From: Laburnicola sp. R22_1
Lineage: Eukaryota; Ascomycota; Dothideomycetes; Pleosporales; Didymosphaeriaceae
Direction of reading: 5' to 3'
NCBI GenBank assembly: GCA_014281115.1
Contig: JACONQ010000005.1
Location: 3,596,001-3,660,000, forward strand
DNA length: 64,000 nt
Below are positions 35,400 through 46,784 of the stretch, in pieces. The translations under genes and the position numbers were made by a program. Under the pieces are notes generated by a model, which saw only the letters and a list, made by a program, of their open reading frames with translations, searched no databases and was not told the DNA's origin. Position 1 is the first letter of the stretch; the number at the start of each line of letters is the position of its first letter.

Positions 35400-36900
35400 G
35401 CGGGCTTAAGGCGATTTACTAATGCTTTAATAGTAATTATTAAGGTATTGCTAGAGATTAAGGACTCTAGAGCCTAGTTTAGGGCCTTCTTTGTATAGGC
35501 ATTAGTAGGGTTGTCCTTCCTATTAATCTATCTAATCTTAGAGATCTCGTGATGCTTATACGATTTGCGGAGTAATATAATATTAATTATAAGGCGCTTC
35601 TTATTTGTGGTTCCTAGTTATATAAGGTAGTTATAGAGAGACTTCGAATTTGTATAGATAACTATAGGAATTAGTAGTAGACTAAGCGTACGTATAATCT
35701 TTTAAAGGGTTGTACTAATAGTAATAGTATTGTTAAACCCTTTTACTATACTATATAGCTTACTAGTAAGAACGCTCCTTATTACTTTCTTATACTTAGT
35801 TAAATTCTAGTGTATAATATTTGCTAGAATCTTAAAGTTATTACTATTACCTATATAATGCTTATTGCCTAGAGCGATTAGGAATCCTAGCTGTGAGCTC
35901 AGGTCCTTGTTATTAGCAAATAGGCTATTAGTGAAGATAAACAGCTTCGCGCATTAAAGATCTAATAGTATAAAGGTGAGATCGCGCTTACTATTATTAA
36001 TCTGCTATTAGATTTATGCGTTTAATGGCTTAATGTCTTTATGCAAGAGTAAAATAGTCTAAGCGGCAATAGATAAATTAAATACGGCTTCTAGTTAGCA
36101 CATAGATGCGATGTAGACGTCTCTTACACGCTGCTCTATATACCTCTAAGTAGCATCCTTATCTTTAGAGTTAATTATGCGAAGGCCTTTTGCTTACCCT
36201 TTGTATATAAGAACTATAGTGTTATATATAAGCCGAATTCTTTTACTATTAAACTTAATAGGTTGGTCCTTATAAGGGCGGTACACGGCCTTACAGGGCA
36301 AATCTCTCGGGGACAGCTAGTATGGTTGAAAGAGATAACTGAATTGAGACTATACTAAGATGGGAGATAAGGAAGAGAACTGGGGGGCCCTTACTTATAT
36401 AGTGGGCGGCGTAGGGCACAGGCCCACGCGAACCACACGCTAATACTAACTAGGAAAGGCGCCTTCTATAAGGTGAAAGGCGCTATTAGGGTGTGAAAGG
36501 AAAGGTAATGGTGAATTACTAGCAGGGAGGCAGCCACGAATCGTTACAGTCCTTAGTAAGGACAGTCTTGTCCTTTGTATAGAAGACTACTATCTTTAGC
36601 TCTTCTTCTTCTCTTTGTGCGAAGTTCTTATTAATAATGCTAAGAGTATTATCTATCTAAAGGGTAGTAATCCCAAAGGTGTACTTTCCTTTATTAGTGA
36701 TAAGTAGATATAGGTTATACAATAAAGTCTTTATGCTAAGTTTCTCTTTATAGTAGTTATAGTAGGTCTTAAACTAGTAAAGACCTAATTTAGCTGCACT
36801 ATAGAGTGGTTATATAATACAAAAGATTATATCTTGCAGAAAATTCGTGCGTAGTTTCTTAGGTAGTCTAGTATAGAGCGTGCGGTTTAGTTTGTTAGTG
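35400..36900 (-). pseudogene. Copia pol remnant (connection/RNase H) of A2
   Basis: Reverse-strand translation, passing through TAG/TAA codons, gives a collinear Copia RNase H region: AQREEELK, NGVKLYI, KDKDATQRYIEQR, NNKDLSSQLGFL, TNSKSL and finally RWINRKDNPTNAYTKKAL near 35483-35530. These match the fungal Copia pattern in which the last block is IxWIxGxxNPADAxTKxxP. The A1 counterpart is at about 30000-31500. Every interruption I checked is TAG or TAA in place of Trp or Gln codons. Confidence 0.75.
36273..36548. mobile_element. 276-bp GC-richer insert in A2, probable solo LTR
   Basis: Bounded by a 7-bp direct repeat GTCCTTA (36266-36272, 36549-36555). A1 shows the empty site near 30890-30900. 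In inverted orientation it begins TGTAACGATTCG, a common LTR-like start. It has no coding capacity and is much less AT-rich than its host, so it inserted after most mutation of A2. The duplication length is longer than the usual 5 bp, so other classes remain possible. Confidence 0.55.
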
Positions 36901-37787
36901 GACTAAATGTAGGCCTAGGTAATATCTTATCGTTCGAAATGTATTCTATATATTATCTAAAGGCTTGCTCCTAATATAAGGAGTAGACGCTAGCTTATCC
37001 TTTAAATAGTAGGTAATTAGGTAAGAATTTTGTCCTTTTTCTTATTAGAGTAGCTAGCAAACACAAGGCGAGATTTCTTGTACAGTTAAGTAATCTTGCT
37101 CTTAACTTCTTATATAAGGCGAAGATTAAAGATTCTGCCCTTATACTTAGATAGGTTAAAGAGAAGAATCTTAAATGTGCTATTAGCAATAAGAGCGTCT
37201 ATTTTTATACAATTAAATTCTTTAAAAGGTGCTCTAGGTGTTATAATTACACCTTCTATATAAAGCTTTAGAGATAGTTTCTAATCGCTTATCTCCTTCT
37301 AGATAAGAAATATAGCATCTTTTCTTAGGCGGCCTCTCTTTATTTTCTCTAAAGGATCCCTTTATATAGGGGCGATATTATCTACTTTGTGTAATAGTGG
37401 GAGAGTGTAATCTTCTATATAATAGTATAGCTTAACTTATATATAGCGAAACTTTACTAGACTATTCCCTAGGTTAAGAATTATATCTCTATTCTTAATG
37501 CCCTTAATCTTATATAGGCCTGTCTATCCATCTTTCTCTCTCTAGACTATAACCTTAGATCTAAGTGGAAGCTTAAGAGCTTTGTGCGCTGCTAATAGAC
37601 TATTATAGGTGTTTAGCGCATAATTAATATTAGTCTTATTTCTTTTCTTTTACAATATCTTTATCGCCTTTTGTACAGTATTCGTACGTGCAATAATATT
37701 AGGCAATAGGAAAGAATCTATACTACTTTTAGGATATGCACTAAAGACTAGCAGTGTGGGTATAAGGCTATCTGGGCCTATAGTATT

Positions 37788-38014
37788 TGTCAGATTGGAT
37801 AGGTGATCCGAACAACTATCGTGGGTGGCAGGAGAGAGATGAAACAGCCCCTACCCAAATAGGGATAGTATGGAGGATTAGCCAAGAACCAAAACAGCGC
37901 ACAAGCAAACCTCGAGAGAGGAGACACACAATCAACAGAATGAGCCGATCTCAACACTTATTAAAATTAAACCACCTTTCATCTTATTTATTAAGAATAC
38001 CCTTATATCTGACA
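37788..38014 (+). repeat. 5' LTR of young Copia
   Basis: 227 bp with short terminal inverted repeats TGTCAG/CTGACA. Same length and, by eye, same sequence as the 3' LTR. Confidence 0.95.
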
Positions 38015-38121
38015 ATTAAGAGTCTCAGTGCCTCTACCTTGAACACCGGAACAACCAGAACGCCGATACAACTCGAGCCGAAACGACGCGACGTCGCACA
38101 GAACGATAAAAATCCATCAAG

Positions 38122-39345
38122 ATGTCAACTACCCCGAATCGCGACCCCACAGTAATCCTTATGGACCATACCCAGTGGATCAAGTGGATCGCACAACTGG
38201 AGTCGAAGTGTGTGTCGTTGAACGTCTGGTCGAAGATCGACCCCAAACAGATGGCCTAGCCACTCGCCGAACCTATCGCCCCAATCAGGCCCTTGATAGC
38301 CGACTATCAACCAGCTACAGCGGCGATAAACCAACATCAAACCCAATACCGAGCGAATCACGGGCAGCACGCAGTGATACCCCCGTTTGTACCGGCTCGA
38401 CCGTCCGACCTCTCGAACGCCGGCAAGACCTCATACAAAGAAGACGTAGACGACTTCAAGTCCATTTTTGAAGAATACAAGGTCCTCGATCAGAAACATT
38501 AACGAGAACAAACCCACTTCTCTCAGGTCACCGACTTCATTTGGACGACAGTATCCTTACACCTATTCACCAACTGCTGCAAGCCGTCCCAACCATATCG
38601 AAGCTGGATAATCAAACTCGCCGCTACTGTAGGCGTGAGATCAGAGGACGAGCTCAACAAAGCAAGGGAACGATACCAAGCAGCCTTTAAACCAATGAGG
38701 ACAACAGCCCATTGGGACACCTGGCTTACTGAAGTGGACCACGCGGTTACAGAAGCCAAAGCGACTGGTGTACCCGACTGCCTGAACGATCAATTCATCA
38801 AGAACGACTTCGTGAAAGCTACAGCAAAGAATTTCCAAGGATGGACAATCTCATTTATGGAAAACGGCCTCCCAGATCCTACGGTGACGGCCACCGACAT
38901 GTTCCTACGATTTAGAAAACAAGCCAACCTACTATACCCAGCCAAGAGCAAATCGTCCAGAGCAGCCTTCTCAGCTGGAGGACCAACCCTCGCTGGAGAA
39001 GAAGCTGATGATAATGCCGATACCAAACCAACTCGCGGAAGAGGTCGTAACCAACGTCAAAAGCGCAGTTATCGCGATAGTGATACGATCGACCATACAA
39101 CGCAGAAGTGTAAGGCTTGTGATGGACCACATGATCTCAACAAGTGTTGGTATGCAATGCCAGAGACAGCGCCTCCAAATTGGAGAGCCCGAGACGGCGT
39201 TAAGAGAATGGCTCAAGAAAGGATTAGCAACAATGCTGAACTTCAGGAGGAAATACGCTCAGCGAAAAGGCCACGATCGAAGACCCCAGCTCTTAAGAAG
39301 TCGCACTCAGCGACTCCAACGATAGAAGCTTCCACAGAGGAGTGA
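38122..39345 (+). pseudogene. gag: Copia Gag with two internal stops; ends at UGA-CUA in frame with pol
   Basis: The ATG at 38122 (MSTTPNRDPTVILMDHTQWI) opens a 408-codon frame. A CCHC-like zinc knuckle, CKACDGPHDLNKC, lies near the end (around 39112-39150). The frame is interrupted by TAG at 38257-38259 and TAA at 38500-38502, either of which would truncate Gag; both fit single C:G-to-T:A changes. The frame otherwise stays open to TGA at 39343-39345, followed directly by CTA, and pol continues in the same frame with no further stop. The layout fits a Gag-Pol made by stop-codon readthrough, or one long Gag-Pol frame with three nonsense mutations. Family members with these stops absent would decide. 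Confidence 0.85.
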
Positions 39346-42300
39346 CTACATGGAAGGCAAATTGGAGAGGTCAATATTGCGATAGCCGCCGCCTCTTTCA
39401 TGACGAAACAGTCAAGGTACCCACTTGAACGATCCTTTATCCTCGACTCAGGGACAACGTGCCATGTAGCAAATAATATCAGACGATTCACGAACACTCG
39501 GCCACCCACACCAGGAGATTTCTTATGGGCAGGGAACTCACGCGTATGGATCATGGCATATGGCTCACTATATGTGAGAGTGAAGACTGCAGGCTCAACA
39601 CGCCGCCTTCACCTCAGAGATGTGGCCTTCTGCCCAGACCTACACTGTAACCTTGTCTCATTTAGAGTACTCCGACAACAAGGCCTATGGTGGGATACCA
39701 AGTCAAACCCTACCGTACTACGCCGATACGACGATAGCGCTGTTGCGCTCCTTGAAGAACGATACGGACAATGGGTTGTTGAGTACAACAATGTCTCTGA
39801 GCCAAAATCAACCTTTGCAACAACCAAAGCACGCACAATCAAGCCGCGACAACGAGCGAGCGGTGAGATGTGGCACAAACGACTGGGACACCCAGGACCT
39901 CAGGCACTTGAGCACCTCGTGCATCACTCTGAGGGGGTGAAGATTGTTGGCATTCCTACCGTCAAGTGCGACGCATGTGGAAGATCAAAGTCTAAGCGAC
40001 AGATAAGAAGAACCCCCCAAACAATCCTAGAAGGTCCAGGAGAGCGAATAGCCCTAGACTTTCATGATTACGAAGAAGGGAGTAACACAAAGGAGAAGAG
40101 CCAAATGCTAATCATGTGCAGAGTTACCGGTATGCTATGGGATTTCTATTTCAAAGACAACCGACCTGCCAGATCAATCATTAAAACCCTCCAAACATTT
40201 ATCACATTTATGAAGAATCAATTTGGGATTGCGGTCAAAGTCATTGAGACTGATAATGAGACGTTTCGCTCAGCCGAAGCCCAGAGGTGGAGGGACGAGC
40301 AAGGTATAGCAGTGGAGCCCTCAGCACCTGATACCCAAGCCCAAAACGGCGGAGCTGAACGCTCAGGGGGTGTGGTAAAGGAGAAAGCTCGTGCAATGCG
40401 CCTTGACGCGAATCTACCATGGGAAGTATGGCCTGAAGTGACTCGAACCGCCGTATACCTATACAATCGAACACCCAAGTATTCGAATCGCTGGAAGACG
40501 CCCTATGAAGCGTTCTTTACCGCTGTCGCCTTTCAAAATGGGATAGTCACGTCCCCACGCAAACCAAACCAATCCCATCTACGAGCATATGGCTGCAAGG
40601 CCTTTGCCATGACGGATGATACGAAGCGTGGCAAAGGACGTCTACAAAGACTCGACCCAAAGGCATGGATTGGATACTTAGTGGGTTACGTTTCCTCAAA
40701 CATCTTCAGGATATGGATACCGTTGATGGGCAAGGTCATCAGCACCCGCGACGTAGTGTTCGACGAAGATAGCATCTTCGACGGAGACATGAAACACATT
40801 ATGGACAATCTTATGCACAGTACCCTTGAAGAAATTGCAACTTGGATCAGGACGATAGAGCTACCGCCTTCACCATCACAACAGAACGATGCTACAAGCA
40901 GGTTCTATGAGGATGAAGCGACGGACGACTCTCCTTCTGAGCAAGTGGGGACACCCCAGTACGACGAGCGCGGGAAGAAGGTCATACCCTACCCGACGCC
41001 GCCAAGTACACCACCACCAGCAGCCTTATTAGCGCAACTAATGAGCTCAGATGGATACGAGCAGTGCCCCAACTCGCTGCCCAGCGCTAGAGATGATCAG
41101 GAGCTAGATCCAGCCCTGCCTCGCCCTGGAGGAATACAGCCTGTTGAGAGAGCCCTCCTACGTGAAGAGGAAGGAAAGCTGGTTGATCCCCAGTTGCCCC
41201 TCTCTCACGACCTGGACAGACTCCGATCTCCACTCAGTTCCTTACCCAGTGAAGCGAAAGCCACTGCACCATGGACCGCAGCCTTCATGGCCGGTACCAA
41301 AGCAGGTCACGTTCGTGAAGTAGAGGGGAAGAAACTGGATGACGCAAGCATTGAACGCATGATAATGAAGGGCTATCAGCCTCATTACAGCGAACTGTCA
41401 CCAGCACCTCCTCCGAACGGGCTCAAGCCTACGCACCCACTCTACATGCTCTTTAAGAAAGCCGAGGAAGAACACCTCGATAGCCACAAACAAACGAAGT
41501 CATGGACTGAGGTGCCCACTATTCAGGCAAGACGAGAAGGAATCCAGATACTGGATTCAATGTGGGTATACACCTACAAGCTCGATCAGCACCACCACTT
41601 CCAGAAGTGTAAGGCAAGGCTAGTTGTCCGAGGCGATCAACAGAACAATGTTACCGCCCAAGAGACCTATGCCGCCACACTCGCAGGAAGATCGTTTAGG
41701 ATGCTGATGGCTATTGCTGCTCGGTTTAACCTAGAGCTAAAGCAGTACGACGTGACCAACGCTTTCGTACATGCATTGATTGATCGTGTTATCTACATGC
41801 GAATGCCACGCGGGTATGCACGTCCAGGCACGATACTTCAGCTTCAAAAGGCGCTGTATGGCCTGCGGATCTCACCCTTACTATGGCAAAGGGACTTCAC
41901 CACCTACCTCACAGAGCTTGGTTTCTCTGTAGTTCCACACGAACCATGTTGCATGGTACGAAAAGGGGTGTTTATCTTCTTCTACGTTGATGATATCATT
42001 CTTGCGTATCACCCACGAAACCGTACACTAGCAGACCAGGTCGTGAAGGATCTCCAGAAGAAATACAGCCTAACAGGAGGAGGGGATTTGAGATGGTTCC
42101 TTGGAATAGAGGTGATGAGAGACCGAACCCAGCAGAAGATATGGCTATCGCAAGCCGCGTATATCGACAAAATCGTCCAACTCGCAACTGATCATGACCT
42201 TCGCCACGATACCCCGATGGCTCGAATAGAGCTTACTGGCCGCACAGACCTCGCAACACATGGAGAGATCAACCTGTACCAACGCAAAATTGGCTCCCTA

Positions 42301-43041
42301 CTCTTTGTAGCGGTGAATACACGCCCTGACGTTGCATTCGCTGTCTCGCGACTCGCCCGCTTCCTTACCAATCCAAGCCCAACACATCAACAAGCGACTG
42401 ACCGCGTCCTCTTGTACCTACACTCTACACGAACATACGCCCTAGAGTTTGGAGGAGACGATAGTCTTATTGTAGCTAGCGACGCATCGTTTGCAGACAA
42501 CACAATGGATAGGAAGAGTTCCCAAGGGTACGCAATTAAACTATTTGGCGGCCTTATCGCCTGGCGAGCCAACAAGCAGGACACGGTTACCACTTCGACA
42601 ACTGAGGCAGAGCTCCTAGCACTATCCCAAGTAGCTAAGGAAGCTATGTTTACACGGATGCTGCTTAACGAACTTCAAGTAACACTGGAAGACCCAGTGA
42701 TTACTATTCAGTGCGACAACAAGCAGACGATTCGGCTGATCAACGAGGAGATCTCTCAGCTGACGACCAAGCTCCGACATGTGGATATCCACAATCACTG
42801 GCTACGACAGGAGGCAAAGAGGAAGTCAATTAGAGTGACATATGTCCCCTCGAGCGATATAATCGCCGATGGATTCACTAAGACCCTTCCTGTTGGGACC
42901 TGGCCCCAGTTCCTAAGCCAAGTAGGACTGGCAAACGTGAAGGACCGCATGATCGTAGAGCAAGGAGAGATAGATGCGATAACACGAAAGATTGAAGCTT
43001 TAGGGAGAACGGTAGATGCTGAGACATCCCGGATCACCTAA
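39346..43041 (+). CDS. pol: Copia Pol polyprotein (protease, integrase, reverse transcriptase, RNase H)
   Basis: Open for 1213 codons from the ATG at 39400, and open without a stop from 39346 in frame with gag. Residues are counted from 39400. Protease: FILDSGTTCHV (13-23). Integrase zinc finger: H159, H164, C190, C193. Integrase catalytic DD35E: D220 region (IALDFHDY), D285 (ETDNE) and E320 (NGGAERSGG), the last two 35 apart. Reverse transcriptase: KARLVVRGDQQ, LQKALYGLR and FFYVDD with YVDD at 862-865. RNase H: SDASFADN around 1027-1034 and TEAELLAL around 1068. The end VPSSDIIADGFTK matches the usual Copia close. All key catalytic residues are present, so the enzyme could be active if expressed; an ATG start at 39400 would need internal initiation, whereas readthrough of the gag UGA would fuse it to Gag. 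Confidence 0.93.
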   Translation, partial: LHGRQIGEVNIAIAAASFMTKQSRYPLERSFILDSGTTCHVANNIRRFTNTRPPTPGDFLWAGNSRVWIMAYGSLYVRVKTAGSTRRLHLRDVAFCPDLHCNLVSFRVLRQQGLWWDTKSNPTVLRRYDDSAVALLEERYGQWVVEYNNVSEPKSTFATTKARTIKPRQRASGEMWHKRLGHPGPQALEHLVHHSEGVKIVGIPTVKCDACGRSKSKRQIRRTPQTILEGPGERIALDFHDYEEGSNTKEKSQMLIMCRVTGMLWDFYFKDNRPARSIIKTLQTFITFMKNQFGIAVKVIETDNETFRSAEAQRWRDEQGIAVEPSAPDTQAQNGGAERSGGVVKEKARAMRLDANLPWEVWPEVTRTAVYLYNRTPKYSNRWKTPYEAFFTAVAFQNGIVTSPRKPNQSHLRAYGCKAFAMTDDTKRGKGRLQRLDPKAWIGYLVGYVSSNIFRIWIPLMGKVISTRDVVFDEDSIFDGDMKHIMDNLMHSTLEEIATWIRTIELPPSPSQQNDATSRFYEDEATDDSPSEQVGTPQYDERGKKVIPYPTPPSTPPPAALLAQLMSSDGYEQCPNSLPSARDDQELDPALPRPGGIQPVERALLREEEGKLVDPQLPLSHDLDRLRSPLSSLPSEAKATAPWTAAFMAGTKAGHVREVEGKKLDDASIERMIMKGYQPHYSELSPAPPPNGLKPTHPLYMLFKKAEEEHLDSHKQTKSWTEVPTIQARREGIQILDSMWVYTYKLDQHHHFQKCKARLVVRGDQQNNVTAQETYAATLAGRSFRMLMAIAARFNLELKQYDVTNAFVHALIDRVIYMRMPRGYARPGTILQLQKALYGLRISPLLWQRDFTTYLTELGFSVVPHEPCCMVRKGVFIFFYVDDIILAYHPRNRTLADQVVKDLQKKYSLTGGGDLRWFLGIEVMRDRTQQKIWLSQAAYIDKIVQLATDHDLRHDTPMARIELTGRTDLATHGEINLYQRKIGSLLFVAVNTRPDVAFAVSRLARFLTNPSPTHQQATDRVLLYLHSTRTYALEFGGDDSLIVASDASFADNTMDRKSSQGYAIKLFGGLIAWRANKQDTVTTSTTEAELLALSQVAKEAMFTRMLLNELQVTLEDPVITIQCDNKQTIRLINEEISQLTTKLRHVDIHNHWLRQEAKRKSIRVTYVPSSDIIADGFTKTLPVGTWPQFLSQVGLANVKDRMIVEQGEIDAITRKIEALGRTVDAETSRIT

Positions 43042-43075
43042 GAATGAATGGTGAACAGCTCAAGGCGAGGTCGCC

Positions 43076-43089
43076 GAGCTGAGGGGGTG
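43076..43089 (+). other. Polypurine tract of young Copia
   Basis: GAGCTGAGGGGGTG directly abuts the 3' LTR at 43090, the expected place for plus-strand priming. Confidence 0.6.
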
Positions 43090-43316
43090 TGTCAGATTGG
43101 ATAGGTGATCCGAACAACTATCGTGGGTGGCAGGAGAGAGATGAAACAGCCCCTACCCAAATAGGGATAGTATGGAGGATTAGCCAAGAACCAAAACAGC
43201 GCACAAGCAAACCTCGAGAGAGGAGACACACAATCAACAGAATGAGCCGATCTCAACACTTATTAAAATTAAACCACCTTTCATCTTATTTATTAAGAAT
43301 ACCCTTATATCTGACA
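43090..43316 (+). repeat. 3' LTR of young Copia
   Basis: 227 bp, matches the 5' LTR; followed by the target duplication GTATT. Confidence 0.95.
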
Positions 43317-43321
43317 GTATT

Positions 43322-46300
43322 ATTAATAGCTTTAATAGCTATTTAGAGAATATCCTCCTTATCTATATAATATTTTAGTTTAGCCTTAAGAATATTAAAG
43401 GCTCTATAAAGGGGTGTGTATAAACGCTTAACCTTCCCTATTACCTAATATACTTCTATAGATATTTGCCTACAGGTTGCACTAATAATTTTTGCGTAAT
43501 TTCTAAACTTATCTAATATAAAGTTTGTACCTAGGTTATGTATAATATAGTTAGGTAGACCTTAGTAGACATTAATCTAGCATCTATAGAGAGCTTCTCA
43601 CGCATCTTATATAAATATTAATTTTAAAAAGATTATAGCTTAAAGTAATATGTCTATATCTATAATATATAGTGTGTCTCTAGTTCTAATACGTATAATA
43701 TTAATAATAATCTTATAGTTAAAGTGGGTGTTATTCTTAATAGTGAACTTAAAGCGACGTGGGGCTTATCTATACGATTAATAGTGGTGGCAAAACTTCT
43801 AAATTTTATTTAGTATAGTAGCATCTACTTTATGGCCAGCGTTAGTAAGCATCTTCTAAAGTCTTTCTATATAAAGATGTCCGAATTGTTAATAAAGGCG
43901 ATAGAGTTCTTATTTAGTAAAGAAGAATATAGTTTCTTTCTTACTAATATTAAAGAAAGGGTGTTCCTATTTATATATAATAGGTATAGTTGTGCCGTTC
44001 TTTTATATAATAATATTTAGAATATTACTAAAGTAGGCACCTAGCTTGTTATCATTTGCTAGTAATAGTAGGAATAGTATTAGAGTGTCTAGGATGTAGT
44101 AGGTAACTATTCCTATTAAATTTGTAATTTGTATAGTTCCTAGAGATTCTTATAGGTTCTAACCTCTAAAGCTAATATTAGTGTTACTAAGTGTCTAATT
44201 AATTTTTGTATAGGGGTTCTCTTATACGTATGCCTCTAGCTATGCTTTGCTAATAGTAAAAATTCTTACTATACCTATATCCCACAGTTTACCTTAGTAT
44301 ATTATATAGTATTAATCTTTAGAGATAAACTATTCCGCACACTTCTCTAGCTCTATTTTATAGATGTGTTCGCTAGTTGTGTGGTAAAGATAGGTAGTAG
44401 TAGTTAAGTAGAATACTTAATTATTGCTATCCTTATTATTTTTACTCTACTTCTCTTTTTTATACAAAGTAGGTTTCTTATTATTATATTCTTTTATATC
44501 CTAAATATAGAACTAAATAGTTTTGTACAAAGGCGTTTTATTATTATGCTCTTTATAGAAAGTAATATATTGTCTTATTATATGGGTACGCTTATCGCGC
44601 GAATGGTTAGAAGACTAACAACCTTCTTTATAGTATATAAAATACTTCTTTAGTCTTATATAAATGTTATTTAATTGGGATGTAAATCGCGATAATAATA
44701 GTACGAATTGTTCGCAAAATCCTTATCTGTAAGGGACTAGTAGTCTGCCTCTTTATATAAAAAAGTTATATTTACAATTAGTGTAGTATGTATTAGCCTT
44801 TTATAAGTGCTAACTAGATTAGCAATTAATTGCAACTTATATTAACGTATAGAGATTAGTAAATAGAGCTTTATAGGTAGACTTAGAGGTAAATATAGCC
44901 TACTCTAGCTCTAGGTGTCTATAGTATACTTGTATAATAGTAGTATAAAGAGGAATTTCCCTAGTAAAGTCCGTACCTAATACTCTCTATATAAGGGTGA
45001 GCCTATTAATTATTGCCTCTAGGACTTTGTATAGACTCTTATTAGAGTTCTTACGCTAGCATTATACAAAAGTCATTATAGTCTAGTCTGTCCAATACTA
45101 GTTATAGTTCATAGTAGTGTTAAAGTAACTATTAAGTACTTTGTACAAGGACTTCTATAATTGTCTAGGATAGATAGTATAGAGGTAATACTATGCTGCA
45201 TAGCTAGTAAGGATATCTAGAAAGATATCTAGATATTAATTCTTAGTAATATCTAGGCGTCTGTATAGATTTATAAAGATTCTAGTCTTGTCTATTAAAA
45301 TATTGTATAGAGCTCTAGTATAGTTATTATCCTTATTTTATATCTTTTAAAATTAGATTATTTTATTAGCTAAAATTCTCTAAGGAGATAGATTATACTT
45401 AGATAGAAGCTTGTATAGGTTAGATTATAGTATAGGCTTAGTCTGTATAGATTAGTACAGTGCCTATAATTTGCGTTTAACTAGTAGTGGCTCTATTCTA
45501 TATAGCGTTTAATAATCGCGAGTAGATAGGCAAAATAGTAGTTGGGTACTATGTGCGAAGAGTGGTAGTTTATTTAGTTGTTTATATAAATAGGATTATC
45601 TTTAGTACTTATACAAAGATTCTCTTAAGATGTCTATAGGGACCTATAGCTGTGTAGGTGCCTGCGGTAGCAGTGCCTTGCTCTATTTAGGTTTGTGCAA
45701 TAGCCTAACTAGCTTAAGTGTCTTTAAGATTAGCCTTAGTGTTTATATATAAGGAGTTAAGTAAGCTAGTAAAGATAGTGTTATATAAGTAATATTTGTA
45801 TTACCTTAGGCTACTTTGTATAGTTTGCTAGTATTTATAACTCTAGTATCTATTCTTAGCTTAATACCCTTTTTTCTTAAGACTGCTATAAGCTCTCATT
45901 TGTACGCACAGCCTAACTCTAAAAAATAGTGTTCTTCCTATCCTTTAAAGTCTTCCTGGAATAACTCTAAGAAAGCTGTCCCTTTCTAGTATAATGCATA
46001 ATACTTAGTAATAGTATATACTGTGTATAATTATATTTTTAACTAAGAAGGATTGTTTGCTATATTAATCTTATTATTTTAATATATAGATCTTGTTCTC
46101 TTACGTAGTGTTTCCTCTAATATTTCTATTTCTTTAATATACCGATTATACGGTTTAGTATACTTAGACACATTAGTGTTGTCTTATAAGGCGATAGAGA
46201 CTTTGTGCGAGACGGTGGAGCCTTTTTGCAAGGTAGTAGAAGTAGCTATTACGTAACTAGTTTGTTTAATAGGTTAGTTATATAGAGGGTCGCGCTTTAT

Positions 46301-46784
46301 TAGGGTTTATTATTATCTAACTATGTCTTTGTATAATTACTAATAGTGTGCTTAGTGCACTATCTTCTCTTAAATCTTATATAGTAGTAATATCTACTTA
46401 CTAACTTAATAAAAGAGTTAATTTACTATTCTTATAAATAAGGATAGATTTTGTATATCTTATATAATTGCTTTCTATATTTTGTATAGTAGTAATATCT
46501 ACTTACTAACTCTATAAAGATTTAATCTGCTATTCTCTTGCGTATAGAGGATAGAGTATAATAAAATAAATTATATAGCTAATAATATCTCATATAATTA
46601 CTTCCTTTATTTTATATAGTAGTAACATCTACTTACTAACTTTATAAAGTTTTTTTTTAGTTTGCTATTCTCTTACGTATAGAGGATAGGGTATACAAAA
46701 TAAATTATATAGCTAATAATAACTTGTACGATCTATATTTACTCTTGCTAATTTGTAGTTAAGAGTTAGTTAACTACTAATTAG
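43322..46784 (-). pseudogene. Remaining 5' half of Copia A2 (integrase/gag side), degraded
   Basis: This AT-rich stretch is collinear with A1 at ~32235-33040, 47526-47731, 48900-49633 and 49900-51262. By position relative to the RNase H region it should hold integrase, protease and gag of the minus-strand element. I did not recover clear motifs from it. No open frame of note remains. Near 46370-46680 a ~110-bp segment recurs three times (TAGTAGTAATATCTACTTACTAAC...). Confidence 0.5.
46370..46680. repeat. Three tandem imperfect repeats near the A2 5' LTR
   Basis: The motif TAGTAGTAA(T/C)ATCTACTTAC recurs at about 46383, 46489 and 46619 with spacing of ~106 and ~130 bp. Each is followed by a CTATTCTCTTACGTATAGAGG-like block in the later two. 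It sits just upstream of the A2 5' LTR start in plus-strand order, i.e. in the leader of the minus-strand element. Confidence 0.6.

Larger units (their letters stand above)
37788..43316 (+). mobile_element. Young Ty1/Copia LTR retrotransposon (5.5 kb)
   Basis: LTRs of 227 bp (37788-38014 and 43090-43316) start TGTCAG and end CTGACA and look identical by eye. The 5-bp target duplication GTATT lies at 37783-37787 and 43317-43321; A1 shows the corresponding uninterrupted sequence near 32230. The internal region carries gag (38122-39345) and pol (39346/39400-43041) in the same frame. A purine-rich tract precedes the 3' LTR. It is GC-balanced in an AT-rich host, consistent with a recent arrival. 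Confidence 0.95.

Noticed and set aside
37787..38155. 122-codon frame at the left end of the young Copia
   Set aside because: Most of it is LTR sequence; the same peptide start recurs at the 3' LTR, so it is not a separate gene.
43832..44020. Short plus-strand frame in Copia A2
   Set aside because: Lies inside a minus-strand element, uses an AT-biased chance frame and has no counterpart kept open in A1.
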